This document shows positions 1 to 5,842 of a stretch of DNA of 6,472 nucleotides, one piece after another. Every line of letters starts with the position of its first letter. Within the stretch, counting starts at the first letter, position 1. Source of the DNA: Oscillibacter sp. (lineage in GTDB: Bacteria; Bacillota; Clostridia; Oscillospirales; Oscillospiraceae); NCBI GenBank assembly GCA_009773995.1, contig VSMY01000133.1, forward strand, positions 1 to 6,472, written 5' to 3'. The translations under genes and the position numbers were made by a program. The notes below the pieces were generated by a model. The model ran no database searches, had not been told where the DNA came from, and worked only from the letters and a program-made list of their open reading frames with translations.

Positions 1-429
1 TCCTCCGACGGCGCGCCCCCCTTCCACCGGATCGACTGGCGGGCCTTCGGCCTGGACGGCACGGCGGAGGCGGCGGCGGCCACCTACCACTGCGTGGAGG
101 ACGGCTGGTACCTCCAGCTGCCCGAGGCCTGGGTGGGCCGGGTGGAGACGGAGCGGAGCAGCGTGGGCGGCGACGCCGGCGTCACCTTCTACATGCTGAA
201 CGAGGAGGGCGTCCGGGGCGCGGCCATCCTGCGCATCACCGCCCTCACCGGCACGGGACGGGAGGTCCGGGCCGCACGGGGGAACCGCTTCCCCCTCAGC
301 CGCCAGTCCGACGTCATTTACACCGCCGAGCTGCCGGAGACCCCGCCCTGGGATCAGGCCATGACGGCGGAGGAGGTCCGGGAGGCCTTCAGCCTCATCG
401 CCCGGGAGTGGATCCCTGGGGACAACTGA
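1..429 (+). CDS. C-terminal part of an unrecognised protein, possibly a secreted lipoprotein (5' end outside the window)
   Basis: The frame is open from base 1 to the TGA at 427-429, giving 142 visible residues; the true start lies upstream, and the GTG at 94 is only an internal codon. The visible part has no membrane segment and no motif I can assign to an enzyme. It contains a GWYLQLPEAW segment (around visible residues 35-44) followed by alternating beta-like stretches (VTFYML, AAILRITAL, SDVIYTAEL) and a final helix (MTAEEVREAFSLIAREW). This pattern resembles the C-terminal domain of uncharacterised Firmicutes lipoproteins, but the signal peptide that would prove it is not in view. It ends 29 bases before the response regulator on the same strand, so co-transcription with the two-component system is plausible. 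Coding is well supported by G/C-rich third positions; function is unknown. Confidence 0.75.
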   Translation, partial: SSDGAPPFHRIDWRAFGLDGTAEAAAATYHCVEDGWYLQLPEAWVGRVETERSSVGGDAGVTFYMLNEEGVRGAAILRITALTGTGREVRAARGNRFPLSRQSDVIYTAELPETPPWDQAMTAEEVREAFSLIAREWIPGDN

Positions 430-443
430 GGCGCATACTAAGG

Positions 444-450
444 AAAGGAA
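444..450 (+). promoter_or_regulatory. Ribosome binding site that fixes the response regulator start
   Basis: AAAGGAA lies 8 bases before the ATG at 459. It supports that ATG over the in-frame GTG at 408, which would overlap the upstream gene and add 17 residues ahead of the receiver domain. Confidence 0.7.
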
Positions 451-458
451 CGGGAGCC

Positions 459-1148
459 ATGAAGAAAGTGTTGGTTTTAGAGGACGAGGCCAGCATCCGC
501 GGCTTTATCGTCATCAACCTCCGCCGGGCAGGCTACGACGTCATCGAGGCCGAGAGCGGCGAGGAGGCCCTGGAGCGCCTCCGGGAACACCCGGACGCAC
601 GGGTGGCCCTGCTGGACATCATGCTGCCGGGCATCGACGGCTTCGAGGTCTGCCGCCGCATCCGGGCCACCAACAGCCGGATCGGCATCATCATGCTGAC
701 GGCCCGGTCCCAGGAGATGGACAAGGTGACGGGCCTCATGACCGGGGCCGACGACTACGTGACCAAGCCCTTCTCCCCGGCGGAGCTCACCGCCCGGGTG
801 GACGCCCTGGTCCGCCGCTCCGGCGGCGAGGAGCCCCCTCAGGCCACCGGGGAGCTGAGCCAGCCCCCCTTCCTGCTGAACACCCGGAACCGGACTCTGG
901 AGAAAAACGGCCAGCGCATCAAATTGACCCAGGTGGAATACTCCATTATGCGGGTCTTCATGGAGAACCCCGGCAAGGCCCTCTCCCGAGAGGAAATCCT
1001 GGACATGGTCTGGGGCCGGGACTACTTCGGGGAGCTGAAAATCGTGGACGTGAACATCCGCCGCCTCCGGCTGAAAATCGAGGACAACGTCCAGAACCCC
1101 GCCTATATCACCACGGTCTGGGGCTACGGCTACAAGTGGGGGCTGTGA
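459..1148 (+). CDS. OmpR/PhoB-family response regulator
   Basis: A cytoplasmic transcription factor switched on by phosphorylation, 229 residues, the usual size for this family. Residues 1-118 are a receiver domain: acidic pocket E8/D9, phospho-acceptor D53 in LLDIMLPGIDG, the switch threonine T81 in IMLTAR, and the invariant lysine K103 in VTKPF. Residues about 145-228 are a winged-helix DNA-binding domain with the LTQVEYSIM segment, the VDVNIRRLRLKIE recognition-helix region and the terminal YITTVWGYGYKW wing. The ATG at 459 was chosen because it gives the canonical MKKVLVLEDE receiver start and has AAAGGAA 8 bases upstream. The stop codon lies 4 bases before the histidine kinase start, so the pair is almost certainly co-transcribed and cognate. 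Target genes and signal cannot be told from the sequence. The family call is very secure; no specific gene name (phoP, vicR, resD and so on) is justified. Confidence 0.96.
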   Translation: MKKVLVLEDEASIRGFIVINLRRAGYDVIEAESGEEALERLREHPDARVALLDIMLPGIDGFEVCRRIRATNSRIGIIMLTARSQEMDKVTGLMTGADDYVTKPFSPAELTARVDALVRRSGGEEPPQATGELSQPPFLLNTRNRTLEKNGQRIKLTQVEYSIMRVFMENPGKALSREEILDMVWGRDYFGELKIVDVNIRRLRLKIEDNVQNPAYITTVWGYGYKWGL

Positions 1149-1152
1149 CGGC

Positions 1153-2616
1153 ATGGAAGAACAGGCAATGGAAAAGGAGCAGCGGTGGAAATCCCTCCGC
1201 CTGCGGGGCCTGCGGCAGCGGTGGATCTTCAACTCCATTCTGCCCATCGGGACCCTGCTGGTGCTGGTGGTAACCCTGTTCTCCGCGGGCGTCTCCAACT
1301 ACTACTACGGCACCATGCAGAAGGGCCTGGAAACCCGTGCCCAGGCCCTGGCCAACTCCTTCAACGAGTACTTCATGGACAACGGCTTTTCCAGCTACTA
1401 TCAAAAGGCCGTCCAGTCCGCCGAGAGCTTCGAGGACAAAAACCGCATCGAGCTCCAGTTCATCGGCTCCAGCGGGCGGATCCAGGTCTCCACCTCCGGG
1501 CTGACGGCGGGGACCTATCCGGGCACCGACGACATCCTCCAGGTCCTCCAGGAAAACAAGATGACCCCCACCCCCTACCAGGGCCGGGACCTGGAGACGG
1601 GAGAGGAGATCCTGGCCGTGTCCTGTCCCCTGACCGTCAACGGCCGGGTGGTGGGGGTCATGCGGCTGGTCACCTCCCTGCGGTCCGTGGACCGACAGGT
1701 AATGTTCGTGGTCCTGGCCATTTTCCTCATCGCCCTGGTGTGCATGCTGCTGGTGGTGTTCTCCAACCTCCTCTTTATCAACAACGTGGTGGAGCCCGTG
1801 GCGGTGGTGACGGAGGCGGCCAAGCGCATCTCCGCCGGAAGCTACGGCACCCGGATCGAAAACAAGTACTCCGACGAGCTGGGGGAGCTGGTGGACAACA
1901 TCAACGACATGTCGTTGAAAATCAGCCAGAATGAAAAAATGAAAAGCGAGTTCATCTCCTCCGTCTCCCACGAGCTCCGGACCCCCCTCACCGCCATCAA
2001 CGGCTGGGGGGAGACCATCCTGGAGGACGACCTCACCGACGACCCCGAGCAGCTCCGCCGGGGCATCCGGGTCATCGTCAACGAGTCCCGGCGCCTCTCC
2101 ACCATGGTGGAAGAGCTGCTGGACTTCTCCAAGATGGAGGACGGCCGCTTCACCCTCCAGATTGAGGACGTGGACCTCCAGGCGGAGCTGGAGGACGCCA
2201 TCTTCACTTACCAGGAGCTCTTCCGCCAGGACGGCATCGCCCTGGAGTACCACCCCGGCGACGGGGACCTGCTCCCCCCCATCCGGGGCGACTCGGAGCG
2301 GCTGAAGCAGGTCTTCTGCAACGTGCTGGACAACGCCGCCAAGCACGGCGGCGCGGGAAGGCGCATTACGGCCTCCGTCGGCCAGGAGAGCGGCTGCCAG
2401 GTGGTCCGCATCCGGGACTACGGCCCCGGCATCCCGGAGGAGGAGCTGCCCTTCGTAAAGCAGAAGTTTTATAAGGGCACTTCCCGTGCCCGGGGCAGCG
2501 GCATCGGCCTGGCGGTCTGCGACGAGATCATCGGTCTCCACGGCGGGACCTTCTCCATCGGCAACGCCGACGGCGGCGGGGCGGTGGTAACGATCAAACT
2601 CCCGGTCAGGGCTTAA
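1153..2616 (+). CDS. Membrane-bound sensor histidine kinase (HAMP, HisKA, HATPase_c)
   Basis: Partner kinase of the preceding response regulator, 487 residues. Layout: short basic cytoplasmic N-terminus; membrane segment about 27-47; extracytoplasmic sensor about 48-182, containing SSGRIQVST and TVNGRVVGVM stretches that look like a PAS/dCache-type fold; second membrane segment about 183-208; HAMP linker about 209-262; HisKA with phospho-acceptor H273 in SHELRTPLT and T277 at the usual phosphatase position; and an ATPase domain with N-box N390/N394 in NVLDNAAKH, G1 box DYGPGIP (422-428), F-box FVKQKFYKG and G2 box GSGIGLAV (448-455). All catalytic motifs are intact. The start at 1153 is 4 bases after the regulator stop; the only Shine-Dalgarno-like run is a weak GGGGG at 1138-1142, so translation is probably coupled. 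ATG 1168 is an alternative start that would change little. The ligand is unknown. Confidence 0.95.
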   Translation: MEEQAMEKEQRWKSLRLRGLRQRWIFNSILPIGTLLVLVVTLFSAGVSNYYYGTMQKGLETRAQALANSFNEYFMDNGFSSYYQKAVQSAESFEDKNRIELQFIGSSGRIQVSTSGLTAGTYPGTDDILQVLQENKMTPTPYQGRDLETGEEILAVSCPLTVNGRVVGVMRLVTSLRSVDRQVMFVVLAIFLIALVCMLLVVFSNLLFINNVVEPVAVVTEAAKRISAGSYGTRIENKYSDELGELVDNINDMSLKISQNEKMKSEFISSVSHELRTPLTAINGWGETILEDDLTDDPEQLRRGIRVIVNESRRLSTMVEELLDFSKMEDGRFTLQIEDVDLQAELEDAIFTYQELFRQDGIALEYHPGDGDLLPPIRGDSERLKQVFCNVLDNAAKHGGAGRRITASVGQESGCQVVRIRDYGPGIPEEELPFVKQKFYKGTSRARGSGIGLAVCDEIIGLHGGTFSIGNADGGGAVVTIKLPVRA

Positions 2617-2621
2617 AACCT

Positions 2622-2635
2622 GGAACAAACGTTTG
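2622..2635 (+). promoter_or_regulatory. Candidate LexA (SOS) box
   Basis: The 14 bases GGAACAAACGTTTG match the Gram-positive LexA consensus CGAACRNRYGTTYG at 13 of 14 positions, differing only at the first base. The core CAAACGTTTG (2626-2635) is a perfect 10-base palindrome. The site overlaps the -35 hexamer of the promoter that reads into the DUF1385–prmC–recA–recX series, a position suited to repression. The match is seen directly; LexA binding is inference, helped by recA lying in the same gene series. Another regulator using a similar palindrome cannot be excluded. Confidence 0.6.
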
Positions 2636-2649
2636 CCTTTTTGGCAAAC
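2631..2649. repeat. Short inverted repeat overlapping the promoter
   Basis: GTTTGCC (2631-2637) and GGCAAAC (2643-2649) are perfect 7-base inverted arms separated by five T residues. The left arm is shared with the CAAACGTTTG palindrome, so two alternative pairings exist. On the + strand it is followed by CTGTG rather than a T-run, so it is not a convincing intrinsic terminator for the kinase gene. It may be part of an operator or simply constrain read-through RNA. Confidence 0.5.
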
Positions 2650-2661
2650 CTGTGTTATACT
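2633..2661 (+). promoter_or_regulatory. Sigma-A type promoter with extended -10, driving the DUF1385 gene series
   Basis: A -35 hexamer TTGCCT (2633-2638), a 17-base spacer and a -10 hexamer TATACT (2656-2661), with TG at 2653-2654 giving an extended -10. Transcription would begin near 2667-2669, leaving a leader of about 20 bases. The leader contains AAAGGAA (2676-2682), 5 bases before the ATG at 2688. The stretch is clearly more AT-rich than the flanking genes. The -35 overlaps the candidate LexA box. Confidence 0.72.
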
Positions 2662-2687
2662 ATACCAACGCATAGAAAGGAAACTCC

Positions 2688-3662
2688 ATGGCAGAAGAAA
2701 ACAAATCCTGCGCCTTCCGCACCAGCATCGGCGGGCAGGCGCTCATCGAGGGCATCCTCATGCGGGGCCCGGAGAAGCAGGCCATCGTGGTCCGGGACCA
2801 GGAGGGGAAGCTGGTGGAGAAGGTGGAAACCCTCCGCTTCATCAAGGACCGCTACCCCATCCTGGGGGTTCCCCTGATTCGGGGGACGGTGAACTTCCTG
2901 GACTCCATGGTGAACGGCGTCAGGGCCCTGATGTACTCCGCCGATTTCTACCCCGAGGAGGAGGAGGCGCAGCCCTCCAAATTCGAGCTGTGGCTGGAAA
3001 AACACCTCTCAAGCAAAAAGCTGGAAAGCGCCGTGGTGGCCCTGGCGGTGGCGCTGGGGGTGGGCATGTCCGTCTTCCTCTTTATGGTCCTGCCCACGCT
3101 GCTTACCGGGGGCATCCTGCACTTCTTCCCCGGCTTCCCCCTCTGGGGGCGGAATCTGGTGGAGGGACTTTTGAAGGTGGTCATCTTCATGGCCTACCTG
3201 ATCCTCTGCTCCCGGCAGAAGGATATCTACCGGGTCTTCCAGTACCACGGGGCGGAGCACAAGACCATCTTCTGCTACGAGGCGGGCCTGCCGCTGACGG
3301 TGGAGAACGTCCGGGTCCAGCCCCGGCACCATCCCCGGTGCGGCACCAGCTTCCTGTTTGTGGTCATCTGCGTGTCCATCATTTTTTCCAGCATCTTCTT
3401 CGGCATCTGGCCCATTACCAACGCCTGGCTCCGGACGGCGGTCCATCTTCTCCTGCTGCCCCTGGTGGTGGGGGTGACCTACGAGTTCAACCGCTGGGTG
3501 GGGCGGCACGTTCAGGAGAGCGTCCTGGCGAAAATCCTGACGGCTCCGGGCCTCTGGATGCAGAACTTCACCACCAACGAGCCGGACGACGGGATGATCG
3601 AGTGCGCCATCCGGTCCCTGGAATTGGTATTACCTTCTGAAAAAGGAAAAGACGAGTGGTAA
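2688..3662 (+). CDS. DUF1385 (YqhQ-family) integral membrane protein
   Basis: A 324-residue protein of the DUF1385 family, found widely in Firmicutes and without a settled biochemical role. Family hallmarks are GGQALIEGILMRGP at 15-28, YHGAEHKTIFCYE at 186-198, HHPRCGTSFL at 214-223, FNRW at 267-270 and GLWMQ at 288-292. Likely membrane segments lie at about 114-138, 157-176, 219-240 and 248-265, leaving the N-terminal conserved domain and the HGAEHK loop outside the bilayer. H187, E190, H191, H214, H215 and C218 cluster around two membrane segments and could form a metal site or active site; that is inference only. The start at 2688 has AAAGGAA 5 bases upstream. It is the first gene after the promoter at 2633-2661, and prmC follows after 14 bases. 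In clostridial genomes this gene commonly neighbours prmC, which supports the family call. Confidence 0.93.
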   Translation: MAEENKSCAFRTSIGGQALIEGILMRGPEKQAIVVRDQEGKLVEKVETLRFIKDRYPILGVPLIRGTVNFLDSMVNGVRALMYSADFYPEEEEAQPSKFELWLEKHLSSKKLESAVVALAVALGVGMSVFLFMVLPTLLTGGILHFFPGFPLWGRNLVEGLLKVVIFMAYLILCSRQKDIYRVFQYHGAEHKTIFCYEAGLPLTVENVRVQPRHHPRCGTSFLFVVICVSIIFSSIFFGIWPITNAWLRTAVHLLLLPLVVGVTYEFNRWVGRHVQESVLAKILTAPGLWMQNFTTNEPDDGMIECAIRSLELVLPSEKGKDEW

Positions 3663-3676
3663 AGGGGTGAATTCCC

Positions 3677-4543
3677 ATGGCCATAACCTACAACGACCTA
3701 TATCTGGACGTCCGCCGGCAGCTCCGGGAGAGCGGGGTGGAGGCTTCCACCCTGGAGGCCCGGGAGCTGGTGTGCTTCGGCACCGGCAAGAGCCGGGAGG
3801 AGCTCCAGCGGGACGGCCGCCTCTACGCCTCCCCGGAGCGGGAGGCCCAGGTCCGGCGGCTGGTGGAGCGGCGCATGGCCGGGGAACCGGTGGCCTATCT
3901 CATCGGCGAGTGGGAGTTCTACGGTCTCCCCCTGGACATCTCCCAGGACGTGCTCATCCCCAGGGCGGATACCGAGGTGCTGGCCGAACAGGCCATCGCC
4001 TACATACAGCAGCTGGGAGACTGCCGGGTGCTGGACCTCTGCGCCGGCAGCGGCTGCGTGGGGCTGGCCGTCGCCTCCCAGTGCTCCCAGGCACGGGTAG
4101 TGCTGGGGGAAATCGACGACAGCGCCTTAAAAATCTGCCGCCAGAACATCCGGCGGAACAACCTCTCCGCGCGGGTCATGCCCATTCAGATGAACGCCCG
4201 GGAAAAGCCCGCCCGGTCCCTGGGGGAATTCCAGTGCATCGTCAGCAACCCGCCCTACATTCCCACGGGGGACATCGCCGGGCTGGAGTCCTCCGTCCGG
4301 GATTACGAGCCCCATATGGCCCTGGACGGCGGGGCGGACGGCATGGACTTCTACCGCTCCATTGTGGAACAGTGGAAGGAGGCCCTGGCCCCCGGCGGGC
4401 GGATTTATTTTGAAGTCGGCGTCGGCCAGGCGGACGCGGTGCTCCGGCTGATGCGAAGCCAGGGCTTCGGGGATTTGCAAATCGTCAAGGACCATCACAA
4501 AATTCCCAGAGTGGTGCTGGGCACCCTCTGCCAGGAGATTTAA
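3677..4543 (+). CDS. prmC: Peptide chain release factor N5-glutamine methyltransferase
   Basis: PrmC transfers a methyl group from S-adenosylmethionine to the glutamine of the GGQ motif in release factors RF1 and RF2, raising the efficiency of translation termination in the cytoplasm. The 288-residue length is close to the usual family size of about 280. The N-terminal helical release-factor-binding domain spans about 1-80 and ends in GEPVAYLIGEWEFYG (69-83). IPRADTEVL (94-102) precedes the Rossmann-fold catalytic domain, which has SAM motif I LDLCAGSGCVGLA (119-131), E145 as the likely ribose-binding acid, the catalytic NPPY motif at 191-194 and the family signature DGGADGMDFYR (217-227). 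The start at 3677 has AGGGGTGA 6 bases upstream, beginning right after the DUF1385 stop. prfA, often the next gene in Clostridia, is not present; the next gene is a PspC remnant, then recA. Confidence 0.96.
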   Translation: MAITYNDLYLDVRRQLRESGVEASTLEARELVCFGTGKSREELQRDGRLYASPEREAQVRRLVERRMAGEPVAYLIGEWEFYGLPLDISQDVLIPRADTEVLAEQAIAYIQQLGDCRVLDLCAGSGCVGLAVASQCSQARVVLGEIDDSALKICRQNIRRNNLSARVMPIQMNAREKPARSLGEFQCIVSNPPYIPTGDIAGLESSVRDYEPHMALDGGADGMDFYRSIVEQWKEALAPGGRIYFEVGVGQADAVLRLMRSQGFGDLQIVKDHHKIPRVVLGTLCQEI

Positions 4544-4554
4544 GGAGGAGCGTC

Positions 4555-4671
4555 ATGGAAAAGAGACTGTATAAAATCAACCGGGGCAAGATGGTGGACG
4601 GCGTCTGCGGCGGCATCGTCGCCTACATCCTCTGCGCCGCCATCTTCCCCCGAGAGCCGGAGGAACTTTAA
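4555..4671 (+). CDS. 38-residue PspC-domain remnant with an internal in-frame deletion
   Basis: This short frame reads MEKRLYKINRGKMVDGVCGG, continuing IVAYILCAAIFPREPEEL, then TAA. The first 21 residues match the start of a PspC domain (family pattern: basic start, then K-M-x-x-G-V-C-G-G-I). The last 17 match the domain's C-terminal end (x-A-Y-I-x-x-x-x-x-P-x-E-P). The middle of the roughly 60-residue domain, normally a second GG-containing membrane half preceded by an EYF..DPTLVR stretch, is missing. About 22-28 residues appear to have been lost in frame near codons 21-22 (bases 4615-4620). The ribosome site GGAGGAG (4544-4550) sits 4 bases before the ATG and prmC ends 11 bases upstream, so it should be translated. 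What remains could form one membrane helix (about 14-31). It may be a functional micro-protein or a decaying gene; I cannot decide between them. Confidence 0.72.
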   Translation: MEKRLYKINRGKMVDGVCGGIVAYILCAAIFPREPEEL

Positions 4672-4730
4672 TTTATATTTTAGAAAGTATTTTATAAATC
4701 ATATATATAACTGTTCAGGAGGAAATCAGC
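4672..4730 (+). promoter_or_regulatory. AT-rich leader of recA with a possible weak promoter and a strong ribosome binding site
   Basis: This 59-base stretch is sharply more AT-rich than its surroundings. TATAAC (4706-4711) and TATAAA (4693-4698) could serve as -10 hexamers, but neither has a good -35 at 16-18 bases. The AT-only arms ATTTATA (4671-4677) and TATAAAT (4693-4699) are inverted repeats but too weak for a terminator. AGGAGGA at 4717-4723 lies 7 bases before the recA ATG. No LexA-like box (GAAC-N4-GTTC) is present here; only an isolated GTTC at 4713-4716. Confidence 0.45.
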
Positions 4731-5840
4731 ATGGCAAAGGATAAAGCGCCCCTGCCCACCGCGGCCCCGGCGTCGGACAAGAAAAAGGCCATCGACAGCG
4801 CCATGAGCCAGATTGAGAAAATGTATGGCAAGGGCTCCATCATGCGCCTGGGGGACCGGACGGCTTTAAACGTGGAGGTCATCCCCACGGGCTCCCTGGC
4901 GTTGGATGTGGCTCTGGGCATCGGCGGGCTCCCCAAGGGGCGCATTATTGAGATTTACGGGCCGGAGTCCTCCGGTAAGACCACCCTGGCCCTCCACGTA
5001 GTGGCCGAGGCCCAGAAGCGGGGGGGCGAGGTGGCCTTCGTGGACGCGGAGCACGCCCTGGATCCCACCTATGCCCACGCTCTGGGTGTGAAGGTGGAGG
5101 ACATGCTGATCTCCCAGCCGGACACCGGCGAGCAGGCCCTGGAGATCACCGAGGCCCTGGTGCGCTCCGGGGCTATCGACGTCATCGTGGTGGACTCCGT
5201 CGCCGCCCTGGTGCCCAGGGCGGAGATTGAGGGCGAAATGGGCGATAGCTACGTGGGCCTTCACGCCCGGCTGATGAGCCAGGCCCTGCGGAAGCTGACG
5301 GGAGCCATCGGCAAAACCAACACCATCGTCATTTTCATCAACCAGCTCCGGGAGAAAGTCGGCGTCATGTACGGAAACCCGGAGGTCACCACCGGCGGCC
5401 GGGCGCTGAAATTCTACGCCTCCGTCCGCATCGACGTGCGGCGCATCGAGGCCATCAAAAACGGCAGCGAGCTCATCGGAAACCGGACCCGTGCCAAGGT
5501 GGTGAAGAACAAAATGGCGCCCCCCTTCCGGGAGGCGGAGTTCGACATCATGTACGGCGAGGGCATCGTCCGGGAGAGCGAGCTCATCGACCTGGGCGTG
5601 AAGCTGGACCTGGTCCAGAAGGCGGGCTCCTGGTTCTCCATGGGGGAGACCCGCATCGGCCAGGGCCGGGAGGCGGCGAAAAAGTACCTCCAGGAGAACC
5701 CGGAGATCCGGGACCAGCTGGAGGCGGACATCCGCAAAAACTTCGACAAGCTCATGAGCAGCCAGGCCCGGGTGGCCGCCAAAGCCGCCGGGCGGGCCGT
5801 GGACGTCAGCGCCGACGACTTCGACGACTCCGGCGACTGA
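4731..5840 (+). CDS. recA: Recombinase RecA
   Basis: RecA forms ATP-dependent filaments on single-stranded DNA, pairs and exchanges strands in homologous recombination, and stimulates LexA self-cleavage in the SOS response. All 369 residues are intact. After a Pro/Ala-rich start (about 5-15) the N-terminal helix runs KKKAIDSAMSQIEKMYGKGS. The core has Walker A GPESSGKT (77-84), the catalytic glutamate E107 in VDAEHALDP, Walker B VIVVDSVAAL with D155, the loop L1 region EIEGEMGDSYVGLHAR (165-180) and loop L2 INQLREKVGVMYGNPEVTTGG (about 203-223). The C-terminal domain ends in an acidic tail (DDFDDSGD), typical of RecA. The ATG at 4731 has AGGAGGA 7 bases upstream. recX follows after 2 bases. 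It may be expressed from the SOS-box promoter 2 kb upstream as well as from its own leader. Confidence 0.99.
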   Translation: MAKDKAPLPTAAPASDKKKAIDSAMSQIEKMYGKGSIMRLGDRTALNVEVIPTGSLALDVALGIGGLPKGRIIEIYGPESSGKTTLALHVVAEAQKRGGEVAFVDAEHALDPTYAHALGVKVEDMLISQPDTGEQALEITEALVRSGAIDVIVVDSVAALVPRAEIEGEMGDSYVGLHARLMSQALRKLTGAIGKTNTIVIFINQLREKVGVMYGNPEVTTGGRALKFYASVRIDVRRIEAIKNGSELIGNRTRAKVVKNKMAPPFREAEFDIMYGEGIVRESELIDLGVKLDLVQKAGSWFSMGETRIGQGREAAKKYLQENPEIRDQLEADIRKNFDKLMSSQARVAAKAAGRAVDVSADDFDDSGD

Positions 5841-5842
5841 CC

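Noticed and set aside
408..458. GTG at 408 as the start of the response regulator
   Set aside because: It would overlap the upstream gene by 22 bases and add 17 residues before the canonical receiver start; the ATG at 459 has a better ribosome site.
2631..2649. Intrinsic terminator after the histidine kinase gene
   Set aside because: The stem is only 7 bases with two A-T-rich ends and is not followed by a T-run; it overlaps a good promoter instead.
1108..2673. A 521-codon open frame on the minus strand opposite the histidine kinase
   Set aside because: It mirrors the kinase gene in a GC-rich genome where stop codons are rare on the opposite strand. Its translation is low-complexity (many His, Gly, Val, Asp and Leu) with no domain, while the + strand frame has all kinase motifs.
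2633..3640. A 335-codon + strand frame overlapping the DUF1385 gene
   Set aside because: It is the shadow of the DUF1385 gene in another frame: Gly/Pro/His/Arg-rich and lacking family motifs, whereas the frame from 2688 has them all.
4671..4699. Terminator before recA formed by the ATTTATA/TATAAAT arms
   Set aside because: The arms are AT-only with a 15-base loop, likely chance in such AT-rich sequence and too weak to stop transcription.
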